A stretch of DNA of 6,370 bases from an uncultured Candidatus Melainabacteria bacterium. GTDB taxonomy: Bacteria > Cyanobacteriota > Vampirovibrionia > Gastranaerophilales > Gastranaerophilaceae. The notes beneath the pieces were generated by a model that saw only the letters and a program-made list of their open reading frames with translations, did not search any database and was not told where the DNA came from. A program made the position numbers and the translations under genes. Each line of letters opens with the position of its first letter. Position 1 is the first letter of the stretch. Shown here piece after piece: positions 1 to 5,733 of the stretch. The stretch lies in contig CAKVJR010000098.1 of the NCBI GenBank assembly GCA_934754855.1, forward strand, positions 1 through 6,370, given 5' to 3'.

Positions 1-326
1 ATTTTATATGTACCTTTGTCAAGGTCAACGTTCGTGTATAAGTCGTAATTACTGCTTTGGAAAAGTCTGTCGTCCGTTTTGCCAGCAGACCAAGCAGATG
101 CTTGCCAATCAAGCAATGAGCCTTCATATTCTCTTGTACCTGTTATACTAAATTGAATAGAATCAAGAGATGATTCTCTGTCAACGCCCGTTAGGGACAT
201 TGCACTATACATATCTAATTTTCCGTCTGAACCGCCATATACGTTAGCAAGAGCATTTCTTCTTCTGTTCTGAACCTGCCATTCAGTACCTAAAACGCCG
301 CTTTCACCCGATCCTATTGATGTCAT
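1..326 (-). CDS. Hypothetical protein, N-terminal 108 residues, cut by the left edge
   Basis: The reading frame stays open from an ATG at 326-324 to the left edge, giving 108 residues that begin MTSIGSGESGVLGTEW, with no stop in the window. An AAGGAG ribosome binding site lies at 337-342, ten bases before the ATG, which supports this start. The visible part has no signal peptide and no membrane segment. It is polar and rather acidic, rich in Ser, Gly and Asp, with a basic NRRRN patch at residues 20-24 and several aromatic residues in the second half (LLDWQASAW, SSNYDLYTN). Codon use resembles that of the neighbouring genes. I do not recognise the family and assign no function. It reads in the same direction as gatA, but 130 bp of gap with two inverted repeats makes co-transcription uncertain. 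That it is a real gene is likely from the RBS and the long open frame. Confidence 0.7.
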   Translation of the reverse strand, partial: MTSIGSGESGVLGTEWQVQNRRRNALANVYGGSDGKLDMYSAMSLTGVDRESSLDSIQFSITGTREYEGSLLDWQASAWSAGKTDDRLFQSSNYDLYTNVDLDKGTYK

Positions 327-336
327 AATTAGTACG

Positions 337-342
337 CTCCTT
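337..342 (-). promoter_or_regulatory. Ribosome binding site of the left-edge gene
   Basis: On the minus strand these bases read AAGGAG, a near-perfect Shine-Dalgarno core, ten bases upstream of the ATG at 326. It is the main evidence that the unrecognised left-edge frame is translated and that this ATG is the start. Confidence 0.65.
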
Positions 343-347
343 ATACT

Positions 348-364
348 TACACATGATATGTGTA
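348..364. repeat. Perfect 7 bp inverted repeat (TACACAT-GAT-ATGTGTA), operator-like
   Basis: The arms TACACAT (348-354) and ATGTGTA (358-364) are exact reverse complements with a 3-base spacer. The element sits just upstream of the ribosome binding site of the left-edge gene. It could be a binding site for a dimeric repressor or a small RNA hairpin in the leader. A three-base loop is tight for RNA, so a DNA operator is the slightly better reading. No regulator is identified. Confidence 0.4.
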
Positions 365-389
365 CTATTTTACTCATGTATATAAACGT

Positions 390-425
390 AATTTCGGGCA
401 AAATCTTGAGTTTTTACCCGAAATT
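390..425 (-). terminator. Hairpin after gatA, possible terminator without a U-tract
   Basis: AATTTCGGG (390-398) pairs perfectly with CCCGAAATT (417-425), a 9 bp stem. After one mismatch, AAAA (400-403) can pair with TTTT (412-415), lengthening the stem and leaving a loop of about 8 bases. It lies 31 bases downstream of the gatA stop. On the minus strand the bases after the stem are ACGTTTATATAC, not a run of T, so classical intrinsic termination is not well supported. It may instead be an mRNA 3' end or processing structure, or a leader element of the next gene. Confidence 0.4.
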
Positions 426-456
426 GTTACATAACTTAATGATTTTCTTAATAAAT

Positions 457-1932
457 TTAAACAAATTGATTTTTATGTGTTTCGTTAAATTTTACAATCT
501 GTTCAAGTTTGTATGCAAAGTTAAACATTTTTGCTTCTTCCAAAACAGGAGCAAGAATTTGAAGACCGATTGGCATACCTGATTTGTCAACGCCGACGGG
601 TATACTCATTGCGGGGATACCTGCCAAGTTTGCCGTAATTGTTGCAATATCGGTTAAGTACATTGAAAGCGGATCTTCTGTTTTTGAGCCGATTTCAAAT
701 GCCGTATCGGGGCAAGTCGGACAAATCAATACATCGACTGATTTGAATGCTTTATCAAAGTCATTTTTAATCAATCTTCTGAGTTGTTGAGCCTTTTTGT
801 AGTAGGCATCGTAGTAACCTGAACTCAATGCGTAAGTTCCGAGCATAATACGACGTTTTACTTCTTCTCCGAAGCCTTCTGCTCTTGTTTTGTTGTACAT
901 TTCAATCAACGTATCGGCTTTTTCCGTACGATAGCCGTATCTTACGCCGTCAAAACGTGCAAGGTTTGAACTTGCTTCAGCGGTTGCAACGATATAATAA
1001 ACACCGATTGAATATTTAATTAAAGGAAGTGAAATCATTGAAATTTCAGCACCCAATTCTTTATATGCCGCAATTGATGCGTCGAGAGATTTTTTTACGT
1101 CGGGAGCCAATCCTTCGTCGTAAAGTTCTTTAATTACGCCGATTTTAAGACCTTTGATATCATTATTGATATTTGATGTCATATCGGGAACATCGTAATT
1201 TAATGATGTTGAATCGTGTTCATCATAGCCTGCGATTGTTTGAGCGAGCAATGCACAATCTTCAACATTTCTTGCGAAAGGTCCGATTTGGTCTAATGAA
1301 GAACCGAATGCGATAAGACCGTATCTTGAAACACGACCGTAAGTCGGCTTCATACCAACAATACCGCAGAATGATGCGGGAAGTCTGATACTTCCGCCTG
1401 TGTCAGAGCCGAGAGCCAATGTTGAATGGTATGAAGAAACGGCAGCCGCTGAACCGCCTGAACTTCCTCCGGGGACTCTGTTCAAATCCCAAGGGTTCTT
1501 AACGTTGTTAAATGCCGAGTTTTCGTTACTTGAACCCATTGCAAATTCATCGAGGTTTGTTTTTCCGACAATCGGGATTAAATTTTCTTTAAGTTTCTTT
1601 GTAACTGTTGCATCGTAAGGTGATACAAAGTTTTCCAAAATTTTGCTTGATGCGGTTGTTTTAGAGCCTTTGAAGTTGATATTATCCTTCAATGCAAGCG
1701 GAATACCTGCCAATTTCGGCAATTCTTCGCCTTTTTCGATTTTTTCGTCAACAGCTTTTGCAGTTTCATAAGCCTGTTCTTTTGTAAGTGAGTTGAAGTC
1801 GCCGATTTGAGCATCTTCACTTTCAATGTGTTTATACAATGCGTCCAAAATTTCGGTCGCTTTAACTTCTTTATTCAACAATGCCTTTCTTTGTTCCGAG
1901 GCACTTTGTTTAATCAATTCTTCGGTTGTCAA
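457..1932 (-). CDS. gatA: Aspartyl/glutamyl-tRNA amidotransferase subunit A (GatA)
   Basis: GatA is the glutaminase subunit of the cytoplasmic GatCAB complex. It releases ammonia from glutamine, which GatB uses to convert misacylated Glu-tRNA-Gln or Asp-tRNA-Asn to the correct amino-acyl tRNA. The 491-residue length is normal for the family. The amidase signature is complete: Lys82 in ALKDN, the cis-Ser157 in PGGSSGGS and the nucleophile Ser181 in DTGGSIRLPA form the Ser-cisSer-Lys triad. Arg361 and Asp428 sit where glutamine-binding residues lie in characterised GatA proteins. The C-terminal stretch NLAGIPAMSIPVGV (435-448) is also typical. The start is TTG at 1932-1930; GAGG eight bases upstream supports it and no in-frame ATG lies nearby. 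gatC and gatB are not adjacent in the window, so the complex is probably encoded at scattered loci. Other amidases share the signature, but the SSNENSAF and GIVGMKPTYGRVSRYG stretches point firmly to GatA. Confidence 0.97.
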   Translation of the reverse strand: MTTEELIKQSASEQRKALLNKEVKATEILDALYKHIESEDAQIGDFNSLTKEQAYETAKAVDEKIEKGEELPKLAGIPLALKDNINFKGSKTTASSKILENFVSPYDATVTKKLKENLIPIVGKTNLDEFAMGSSNENSAFNNVKNPWDLNRVPGGSSGGSAAAVSSYHSTLALGSDTGGSIRLPASFCGIVGMKPTYGRVSRYGLIAFGSSLDQIGPFARNVEDCALLAQTIAGYDEHDSTSLNYDVPDMTSNINNDIKGLKIGVIKELYDEGLAPDVKKSLDASIAAYKELGAEISMISLPLIKYSIGVYYIVATAEASSNLARFDGVRYGYRTEKADTLIEMYNKTRAEGFGEEVKRRIMLGTYALSSGYYDAYYKKAQQLRRLIKNDFDKAFKSVDVLICPTCPDTAFEIGSKTEDPLSMYLTDIATITANLAGIPAMSIPVGVDKSGMPIGLQILAPVLEEAKMFNFAYKLEQIVKFNETHKNQFV

Positions 1933-1940
1933 TGTCTTAT

Positions 1941-1946
1941 CCTCAA
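1941..1946 (-). promoter_or_regulatory. Ribosome binding site that fixes the TTG start of gatA
   Basis: The minus strand reads TTTTGAGGATAAGACA and then TTG. The GAGG core lies eight bases before the TTG. Because the nearby upstream sequence offers no in-frame ATG, this site decides the start codon of gatA. Confidence 0.6.
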
Positions 1947-1963
1947 AATATTTTTACGAGTTG

Positions 1964-1992
1964 ATTGTACCTCAAACAAGAAACTTTTTAAA
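1964..1992 (-). promoter_or_regulatory. Putative sigma-70-type promoter of gatA
   Basis: On the minus strand a -35-like TTTAAA (1987-1992; 4 of 6 consensus bases) is followed after 17 bases by TACAAT (1964-1969; 5 of 6). Transcription would start near 1957, leaving a leader of about 25 bases that contains the ribosome binding site. Position and spacing are good, but the call rests on consensus matching in an AT-rich gap. Confidence 0.5.
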
Positions 1993-2032
1993 GAATTGCC
2001 ATGCCGAATTTGTTAAAATATTATTAATTTTT

Positions 2033-2060
2033 TTGAAAATTTTATTTCTTAATGGATAAT
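2033..2060 (+). promoter_or_regulatory. Putative promoter of the Bax inhibitor-1-like gene
   Basis: TTGAAA (2033-2038; 5 of 6) and GATAAT (2055-2060; 5 of 6) are 16 bases apart, one short of optimal. A start near 2067 would give a leader of about 34 bases with AAAGGAGAG at 2088-2096. The gap is very AT-rich, so other -10-like hexamers exist, for example TATAAA around 2066. Confidence 0.42.
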
Positions 2061-2100
2061 GTTATTATAAAATTTATTTATTTGTATAAAGGAGAGAAAA

Positions 2101-2838
2101 ATGAGCAATCCTATTTTGAATTCGGCTTTTGAGCAAAGACCATACGAAATTCAATCTGCCCCGATGACGATTAACGGTACGTTGTCAAAGTTGGGCTTAA
2201 TGGCTGTATTGATGGCTGTTGCAGGCGGTGCAACGTGGTACCAATATGCACTCGGATATTTTGATAAAGTTAACGTTATCACGACAGTCGGTTTAATTGT
2301 CGGATTTGTTTTGGCAATGATTATTTGTTTTGCGAGAAAGGCTATGCCGATATTGGTGCCGATTTACGCTTTTGCTGAAGGTGCGGCACTTGCGGGCTTA
2401 TCTTGTATGTTTGAGTCAATGTGTCCCGGAGTTGTTATCCAAGCGGTCGCTTTGACGTTCGTAACTTTCTTTGCAATGTTATTTTTGTATGCGACGAGAG
2501 TTATTCAGGCAACTGAAAAGTTCAAAGGCACAATCATCACTGCAACTTTTGCCGTAATGATTTTCTACATTATTAATTTGGTTTTAAGTTTATTCCACAT
2601 CAACATTCCGATGATGAGCATTTCAGACGGTTCTATGTTGTCAATCGGCGTATCTGTTGCAATCACTTTGCTTGCGGCATTTAACCTCATTATTGACTTC
2701 GACTTCATCGAACAAGGTGCAAGAAACTTCTTCCCGAAAGAATACGAATGGTTCGGTGCTTTCGGCTTGATGGTAACGTTGGTTTGGTTGTATATGGAAG
2801 TTTTGAGATTACTTTCAAAATTGAACAGCAGAAGATAA
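2101..2838 (+). CDS. Bax inhibitor-1/YccA family integral membrane protein
   Basis: A 245-residue polytopic inner-membrane protein. After a polar N-terminal tail of about 28 residues (SNPILNSAF, then MTINGTLSK), roughly seven hydrophobic helices can be placed near 29-50, 58-78, 82-104, 108-130, 142-164, 178-200 and 215-238. The opening NPILNSAF, the MTINGT segment before helix 1 and the ending NLIIDFDFIEQGARN plus EWFGAFGLMVTLVWLYMEVL match the bacterial BaxI_1 branch of the Bax inhibitor-1 superfamily. Asp199 and Asp201 in IDFDF correspond to the acidic pair that, in characterised members, governs a pH-dependent calcium leak. Whether this protein conducts calcium is not known. The start is well fixed by AAAGGAGAG four bases before the ATG. 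It is a single-gene unit, divergent from gatA and closed by a strong hairpin. It shows no operon partner and no sign of recent transfer. Confidence 0.9.
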   Translation: MSNPILNSAFEQRPYEIQSAPMTINGTLSKLGLMAVLMAVAGGATWYQYALGYFDKVNVITTVGLIVGFVLAMIICFARKAMPILVPIYAFAEGAALAGLSCMFESMCPGVVIQAVALTFVTFFAMLFLYATRVIQATEKFKGTIITATFAVMIFYIINLVLSLFHINIPMMSISDGSMLSIGVSVAITLLAAFNLIIDFDFIEQGARNFFPKEYEWFGAFGLMVTLVWLYMEVLRLLSKLNSRR

Positions 2839-2854
2839 TTTTTAAAATCAATAT

Positions 2855-2886
2855 AAAAAGCGGGGCTTAAAAAGTCCCGTTTTTTT
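2855..2886. terminator. Bidirectional intrinsic terminator between the Bax inhibitor gene and the flavoprotein gene
   Basis: CGGGGC (2861-2866) pairs with GTCCCG (2874-2879), including one G-T wobble, around the loop TTAAAAA. The stem is flanked by A5 on the left (2855-2859) and T7 on the right (2880-2886), which can extend it. It therefore has a T-tract on either strand and can stop transcription of both convergent genes, which end at 2838 and 2898. Confidence 0.85.
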
Positions 2887-2897
2887 GTGTTATAAAA

Positions 2898-4106
2898 TTA
2901 TTCTTCTTCGTCTTCAAGGACGCTCATGCCTGCAATTCGTGCGGTTGTCCAACAATTTTGCAGGTTAAATCCGCCCGTAAATCCGTCAACATTTATCATT
3001 TCTCCCGCAAAATACAGACCTTTGACTAATTTTGATTCCATTGTTTTCGGGTTAATTTCATTTGTATCAACGCCGCCTGCTGTGACAATTCCCGCCCCAT
3101 TGACCTTATCTGTGACGTGAATTTTCAAAGAAGTCAGATTTTCCAAAATGATATTTTTTTCTTTTTTTGTCATTTGTGCAATCTGCTTGGTCGGATCGAT
3201 TTGATTATCAATCAAAATCATATCAAACAAACTTTTCGGGCAAAATTCGTTGAAAGAATTTCTGATGGAAGTTCTCGGATTATCCGCTTTGAAATTTTCG
3301 ACGTAATTTTCAAGGAATTGAAGGCTTTGTTTTGCAACATTTATCTGCAATTCAAGCGGTTTTTCCTTTGAAAAATCATCATAAACGCAAATTGATGAAA
3401 TTTTAAAAACTACAGGTCCTGAAATTGAATTTCTTGTGAAAAGCATGTCCCCTGCAATGTTGAGGAGTTTTTTGCCCTCAAAGAATACTTTAATCCAAAC
3501 ATCTTTGAGCGAAAGTCCCGAAAGTTCATAATATTGCTTCTCTGCAATTTCCAACGGGGCAAGTGTAAATCTCGGTGAAATAATTTTGTGACCGAATTTT
3601 CTTGCAAGTTTAAAGTTTTTTCCGCCTGATGCAAGAATGATTTTGTCAAACTCATAATCGCCGTTTTGTGTTGATAAAATAAACTTTTTACCGTTGTCGA
3701 AAATGTTATTTACACGTTCTTTTTTGAATTTTATCCCTAAAATATTTCCTCGTTGGAGTAAAATTTCGGCAGTTGTTTTTGCACTGTCCGATATCGGAAA
3801 AATCCTGTTATCGTTTTGAACATAAGATTTTATGCCTATTGCTTCAAAGTAATCGACAGTATCATTCATTCCAAATCTTGTCAAAACGGACAACAAAAAC
3901 TTTGACCCTCTCGGATAATAACCCGCAAAGGTCTTTACGTCTGTTTCAAAATATGAGAAATTACATCTTCCGCCACCCGTCGGAAACAGTGTCGTTAAAG
4001 GTTCTTGCCAATCAAATACAACAACGTCCGAATTATAAAAATCACGGACTGATAGTGCGGCAAAAACTCCTGCCGGTCCTGCACCGACAATTCCGACGCT
4101 GCTCAT
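2898..4106 (-). CDS. HI0933/YhiN/BaiN-family FAD-dependent oxidoreductase
   Basis: A 402-residue flavoprotein, the usual length for the HI0933-like family, which databases name variously as YhiN, BaiN or aminoacetone-oxidase-like. The N-terminal Rossmann motif is VGAGPAG (7-13). It is followed by the family motif FPTGGGRCN (41-49), LASGG (158-162), LSGLSLKDV (195-203), MLFTRNSISGP (221-231), VTAGGV (341-346) and the C-terminal FAD-binding block FAGEMINVDGFTGGFNLQ (366-383). The family role is unsettled. The E. coli member YhiN has been reported to make dihydrouridine in 23S rRNA (RdsA), and a clostridial member (BaiN) was linked to bile-acid reduction. Neither function can be assigned from sequence here; an rRNA role would fit a gene next to folK in a core operon. 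The ATG at 4106-4104 overlaps the folK stop by one base (TAATG), implying translational coupling. No clear separate promoter is visible. Confidence 0.9.
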   Translation of the reverse strand: MSSVGIVGAGPAGVFAALSVRDFYNSDVVVFDWQEPLTTLFPTGGGRCNFSYFETDVKTFAGYYPRGSKFLLSVLTRFGMNDTVDYFEAIGIKSYVQNDNRIFPISDSAKTTAEILLQRGNILGIKFKKERVNNIFDNGKKFILSTQNGDYEFDKIILASGGKNFKLARKFGHKIISPRFTLAPLEIAEKQYYELSGLSLKDVWIKVFFEGKKLLNIAGDMLFTRNSISGPVVFKISSICVYDDFSKEKPLELQINVAKQSLQFLENYVENFKADNPRTSIRNSFNEFCPKSLFDMILIDNQIDPTKQIAQMTKKEKNIILENLTSLKIHVTDKVNGAGIVTAGGVDTNEINPKTMESKLVKGLYFAGEMINVDGFTGGFNLQNCWTTARIAGMSVLEDEEE

Positions 4107-4615
4107 TAGAGTTCATCAAACCTTGTGCCGAATAAAACGATATCTTCGGGATTTTCAATCGCTTCGTGCAATTCAAGAAGTGATTTCTTGAGTTTCGGGT
4201 GAACGTAATCAGGCACCAATTCAAGCAAAGGAACGAGTGCAAATGCACGTTCGTGAAGGTGTTTGTGAGGAATTGTCAATTCATCATCTTCATAAATCAA
4301 ATCATCATAGAGCAAGATATCGATATCGATGGTTCTCGATGACCAATGACGTTCAGTTGAACGTACACGTCCCAATTTCTTTTCTGTGTCCAAACACAAT
4401 TGCAAAAGTTCTTTAGGTTCCAAACTTGTTTTTACTTCCAAAACAGCATTCAAAAACCAACATTGGTCAGGGTTTCCCCAAGGTTCTGTTTCATACAAAG
4501 CAGAACTTCTGACGATGGTAATTTTTCCCGATTCAACGAGCATTTTTCTTGCCATTTGAACATAACCGACTCTGTCGCCGATATTTGAACCTAAACATAA
4601 ATATGCAATTGCCAT
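4106..4615 (-). CDS. folK: 2-amino-4-hydroxy-6-hydroxymethyldihydropteridine pyrophosphokinase (HPPK)
   Basis: HPPK transfers pyrophosphate from ATP to 6-hydroxymethyl-7,8-dihydropterin, the step before dihydropteroate synthase in cytosolic folate synthesis. The 169-residue protein shows all main motifs: LGSNIGDR (8-15), YETEPWG (41-47), FLNAV (54-58), LGRVRSTERHW (81-91) and SSRTIDIDILLYD (92-104). It also has IPHKHLHERAFALVPLLEL (115-133). Arg94, Asp97 and Asp99 correspond to the Arg and the two Mg-binding Asp of E. coli HPPK. The start ATG (4615-4613) has AAGGAG six bases upstream. No folP or folB lies in the window, so the folate genes are dispersed. It is the first gene of a two-gene unit with the flavoprotein, whose ATG overlaps its stop. 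About 10-15 residues of extra tail beyond the E. coli length are present, with no evident domain. Confidence 0.96.
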   Translation of the reverse strand: MAIAYLCLGSNIGDRVGYVQMARKMLVESGKITIVRSSALYETEPWGNPDQCWFLNAVLEVKTSLEPKELLQLCLDTEKKLGRVRSTERHWSSRTIDIDILLYDDLIYEDDELTIPHKHLHERAFALVPLLELVPDYVHPKLKKSLLELHEAIENPEDIVLFGTRFDEL

Positions 4616-4621
4616 ATCTTA

Positions 4622-4627
4622 CTCCTT
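4622..4627 (-). promoter_or_regulatory. Ribosome binding site of folK
   Basis: The minus strand reads AAGGAG six bases before the folK ATG at 4615, a near-ideal Shine-Dalgarno site that confirms the start. Confidence 0.7.
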
Positions 4628-4642
4628 TTGTTTTTATATCGT

Positions 4643-4671
4643 ATTATATTAATTTTACTTTTGCAAGTAAA
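4643..4671 (-). promoter_or_regulatory. Putative promoter of the folK-flavoprotein unit
   Basis: The minus strand carries a perfect -10 TATAAT (4643-4648), 17 bases downstream of TTTACT (4666-4671; 4 of 6 consensus bases). Transcription would start near 4636, giving a leader of about 20 bases with the ribosome binding site. The -35 hexamer lies inside an inverted repeat, TTTACTT (4654-4660) with AAGTAAA (4665-4671) around a 4-base centre, which could be an operator. Confidence 0.55.
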
Positions 4672-4693
4672 TTTTTAATTATGTTTTGATTTA

Positions 4694-4702
4694 TGTTAAA
4701 AT
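4694..4702 (+). promoter_or_regulatory. Possible extended -10 promoter element of the acetyltransferase gene
   Basis: TGT-TAAAAT reads as an extended -10 (TGN plus a 5-of-6 hexamer), with only a weak -35 (TTTAAT, 4674-4679) 17 bases upstream. The predicted start near 4709 would leave a leader of only about 10 bases, at the edge of the AGGAAG (4709-4714) ribosome binding site. This makes the call tentative. Confidence 0.3.
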
Positions 4703-4718
4703 ATAGGCAGGAAGTTTT

Positions 4719-5696
4719 ATGGCGAACATAACGGTATATCAATTTGATAATTTCAGCGAAAAATACATAGGCGTTTTTGCAGGTGTTTACAATGATTTTC
4801 GCCAAAAAGCAGTCTTGGATTATAACTTTGAACTCGAGCCTTTGGGTTATGAGGATTTTGTAAAGTCAGTTAACGATGGTTTAATTAAGTGTATTATTCT
4901 GTTTGAACAGGACGTTCCGACGGGATTTTTGACATATACGACTGTTATTTCATATTCCTTGGAACTCAATATTATTCACGTTTTGGGTGATGATAATTCT
5001 ATGCAAAAACGCTGTTTGCTTTTGCAAAAATTTCTTGAAGAAAATTCAGAATTATTGCCGCAAAAGGTTGTTACTTATGCAGTTTTGGGCAAGCAGGACG
5101 AAATTGCGGACGAACTTCCGAAATTCGGTTTTACAATTGTTAATCAGTCCGTTATGAAATTTGATTTTCAAAATGCGGGTTCAACGCTCAGCCAAACTCC
5201 GCTTCCTCGCTTAAAGAACGGTTTTAGACTCACGACTTGGAATGACAGGTATTTTAATCAAATTGTCGATATTATTCACAATTCTTTTAAAACTTCAAAC
5301 GATGCAAGATTTGACCCGAGATTTTTGTCCGTAAACGGTTGTCAGGACATTGTTTTCAAAATTGTCGGCGGAATTTACGGTGAGTTTTTAAAAGATGAAA
5401 CAAAAATTTTGCTTTATAAGGAAAAACCTGTCGGCATCTGCTTTGCAAACCTTACAAACTCTTCGATTGCCAATGTTCCTTTGGTTGCGGTTAAAGAAAA
5501 TCTCAGAGGAAAAGCACTCGGCATATATCTTTTGAAATCCGTTGTCACTGATGTTTGGAATTCCGTTTTGAACGGAAAACGAGTTCTCTCAGAACTCAAC
5601 GCAACCTGCGACAGCAGTTACGCTCCCGCTTACAAAATGTATCAGGCGGTCGGATTTAATGAAGAATATTCTTACAAACAGGCATTTAGGCAATAA
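4719..5696 (+). CDS. Tandem GNAT-type N-acetyltransferase, substrate unknown
   Basis: A 325-residue soluble protein about twice the length of a single GNAT domain. The C-terminal half (about 168-325) is a recognisable GNAT domain. LLYKEKPVGICFANL (231-245) forms the central strands, VPLVAVKENLRGKALG (253-268) is motif A with an RGKALG acetyl-CoA pyrophosphate loop, and LNATCDSSYAPAYKMYQAVGF (293-313) is motif B. The N-terminal half (about 1-150) has a similar order, with CIILFEQDVPTGFLTY (58-73) as strands and LPKFGFTIVNQSVMKFDF (133-150) as a motif B-like end. It lacks a clear Q/RxxGxG/A loop, so it is probably a degenerate, non-catalytic copy. Such two-domain GNATs include MshD-like enzymes, but no substrate can be named from sequence. 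The ATG is preceded by AGGAAG with only a 4-base spacer. It is divergent from folK, stands alone and is closed by a terminator. Confidence 0.8.
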   Translation: MANITVYQFDNFSEKYIGVFAGVYNDFRQKAVLDYNFELEPLGYEDFVKSVNDGLIKCIILFEQDVPTGFLTYTTVISYSLELNIIHVLGDDNSMQKRCLLLQKFLEENSELLPQKVVTYAVLGKQDEIADELPKFGFTIVNQSVMKFDFQNAGSTLSQTPLPRLKNGFRLTTWNDRYFNQIVDIIHNSFKTSNDARFDPRFLSVNGCQDIVFKIVGGIYGEFLKDETKILLYKEKPVGICFANLTNSSIANVPLVAVKENLRGKALGIYLLKSVVTDVWNSVLNGKRVLSELNATCDSSYAPAYKMYQAVGFNEEYSYKQAFRQ

Positions 5697-5726
5697 AAAA
5701 GGAATGAAATTAATCATTCCTTTTTT
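5695..5726. terminator. Bidirectional intrinsic terminator between the acetyltransferase gene and lysC
   Basis: GGAATGA (5701-5707) pairs with TCATTCC (5714-5720) around the 6-base loop AATTAA. The flanking A6 (5695-5700) and T6 (5721-5726) extend the perfect stem to 13 bp and provide a T-tract on each strand. It overlaps the acetyltransferase stop codon and lies 8 bases from the aspartate kinase stop, so it can serve both convergent genes. Confidence 0.9.
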
Positions 5727-5733
5727 GTTTAAA

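Noticed and set aside
390..425. The hairpin read as a riboswitch
   Set aside because: It is a simple single stem-loop with no junction or conserved aptamer core that I can recognise.
358..582. A 74-residue plus-strand frame starting in the gap left of gatA
   Set aside because: Most of it is antisense to the 3' end of gatA, it has no good ribosome binding site, and its composition (Phe, Leu, Lys, Asn) is what AT-rich DNA gives by chance.
3773..4135. A 120-residue plus-strand frame antisense to the flavoprotein gene
   Set aside because: It lies wholly against well-supported genes on the other strand (the flavoprotein and the end of folK), and the translated sequence looks random with no family motif.
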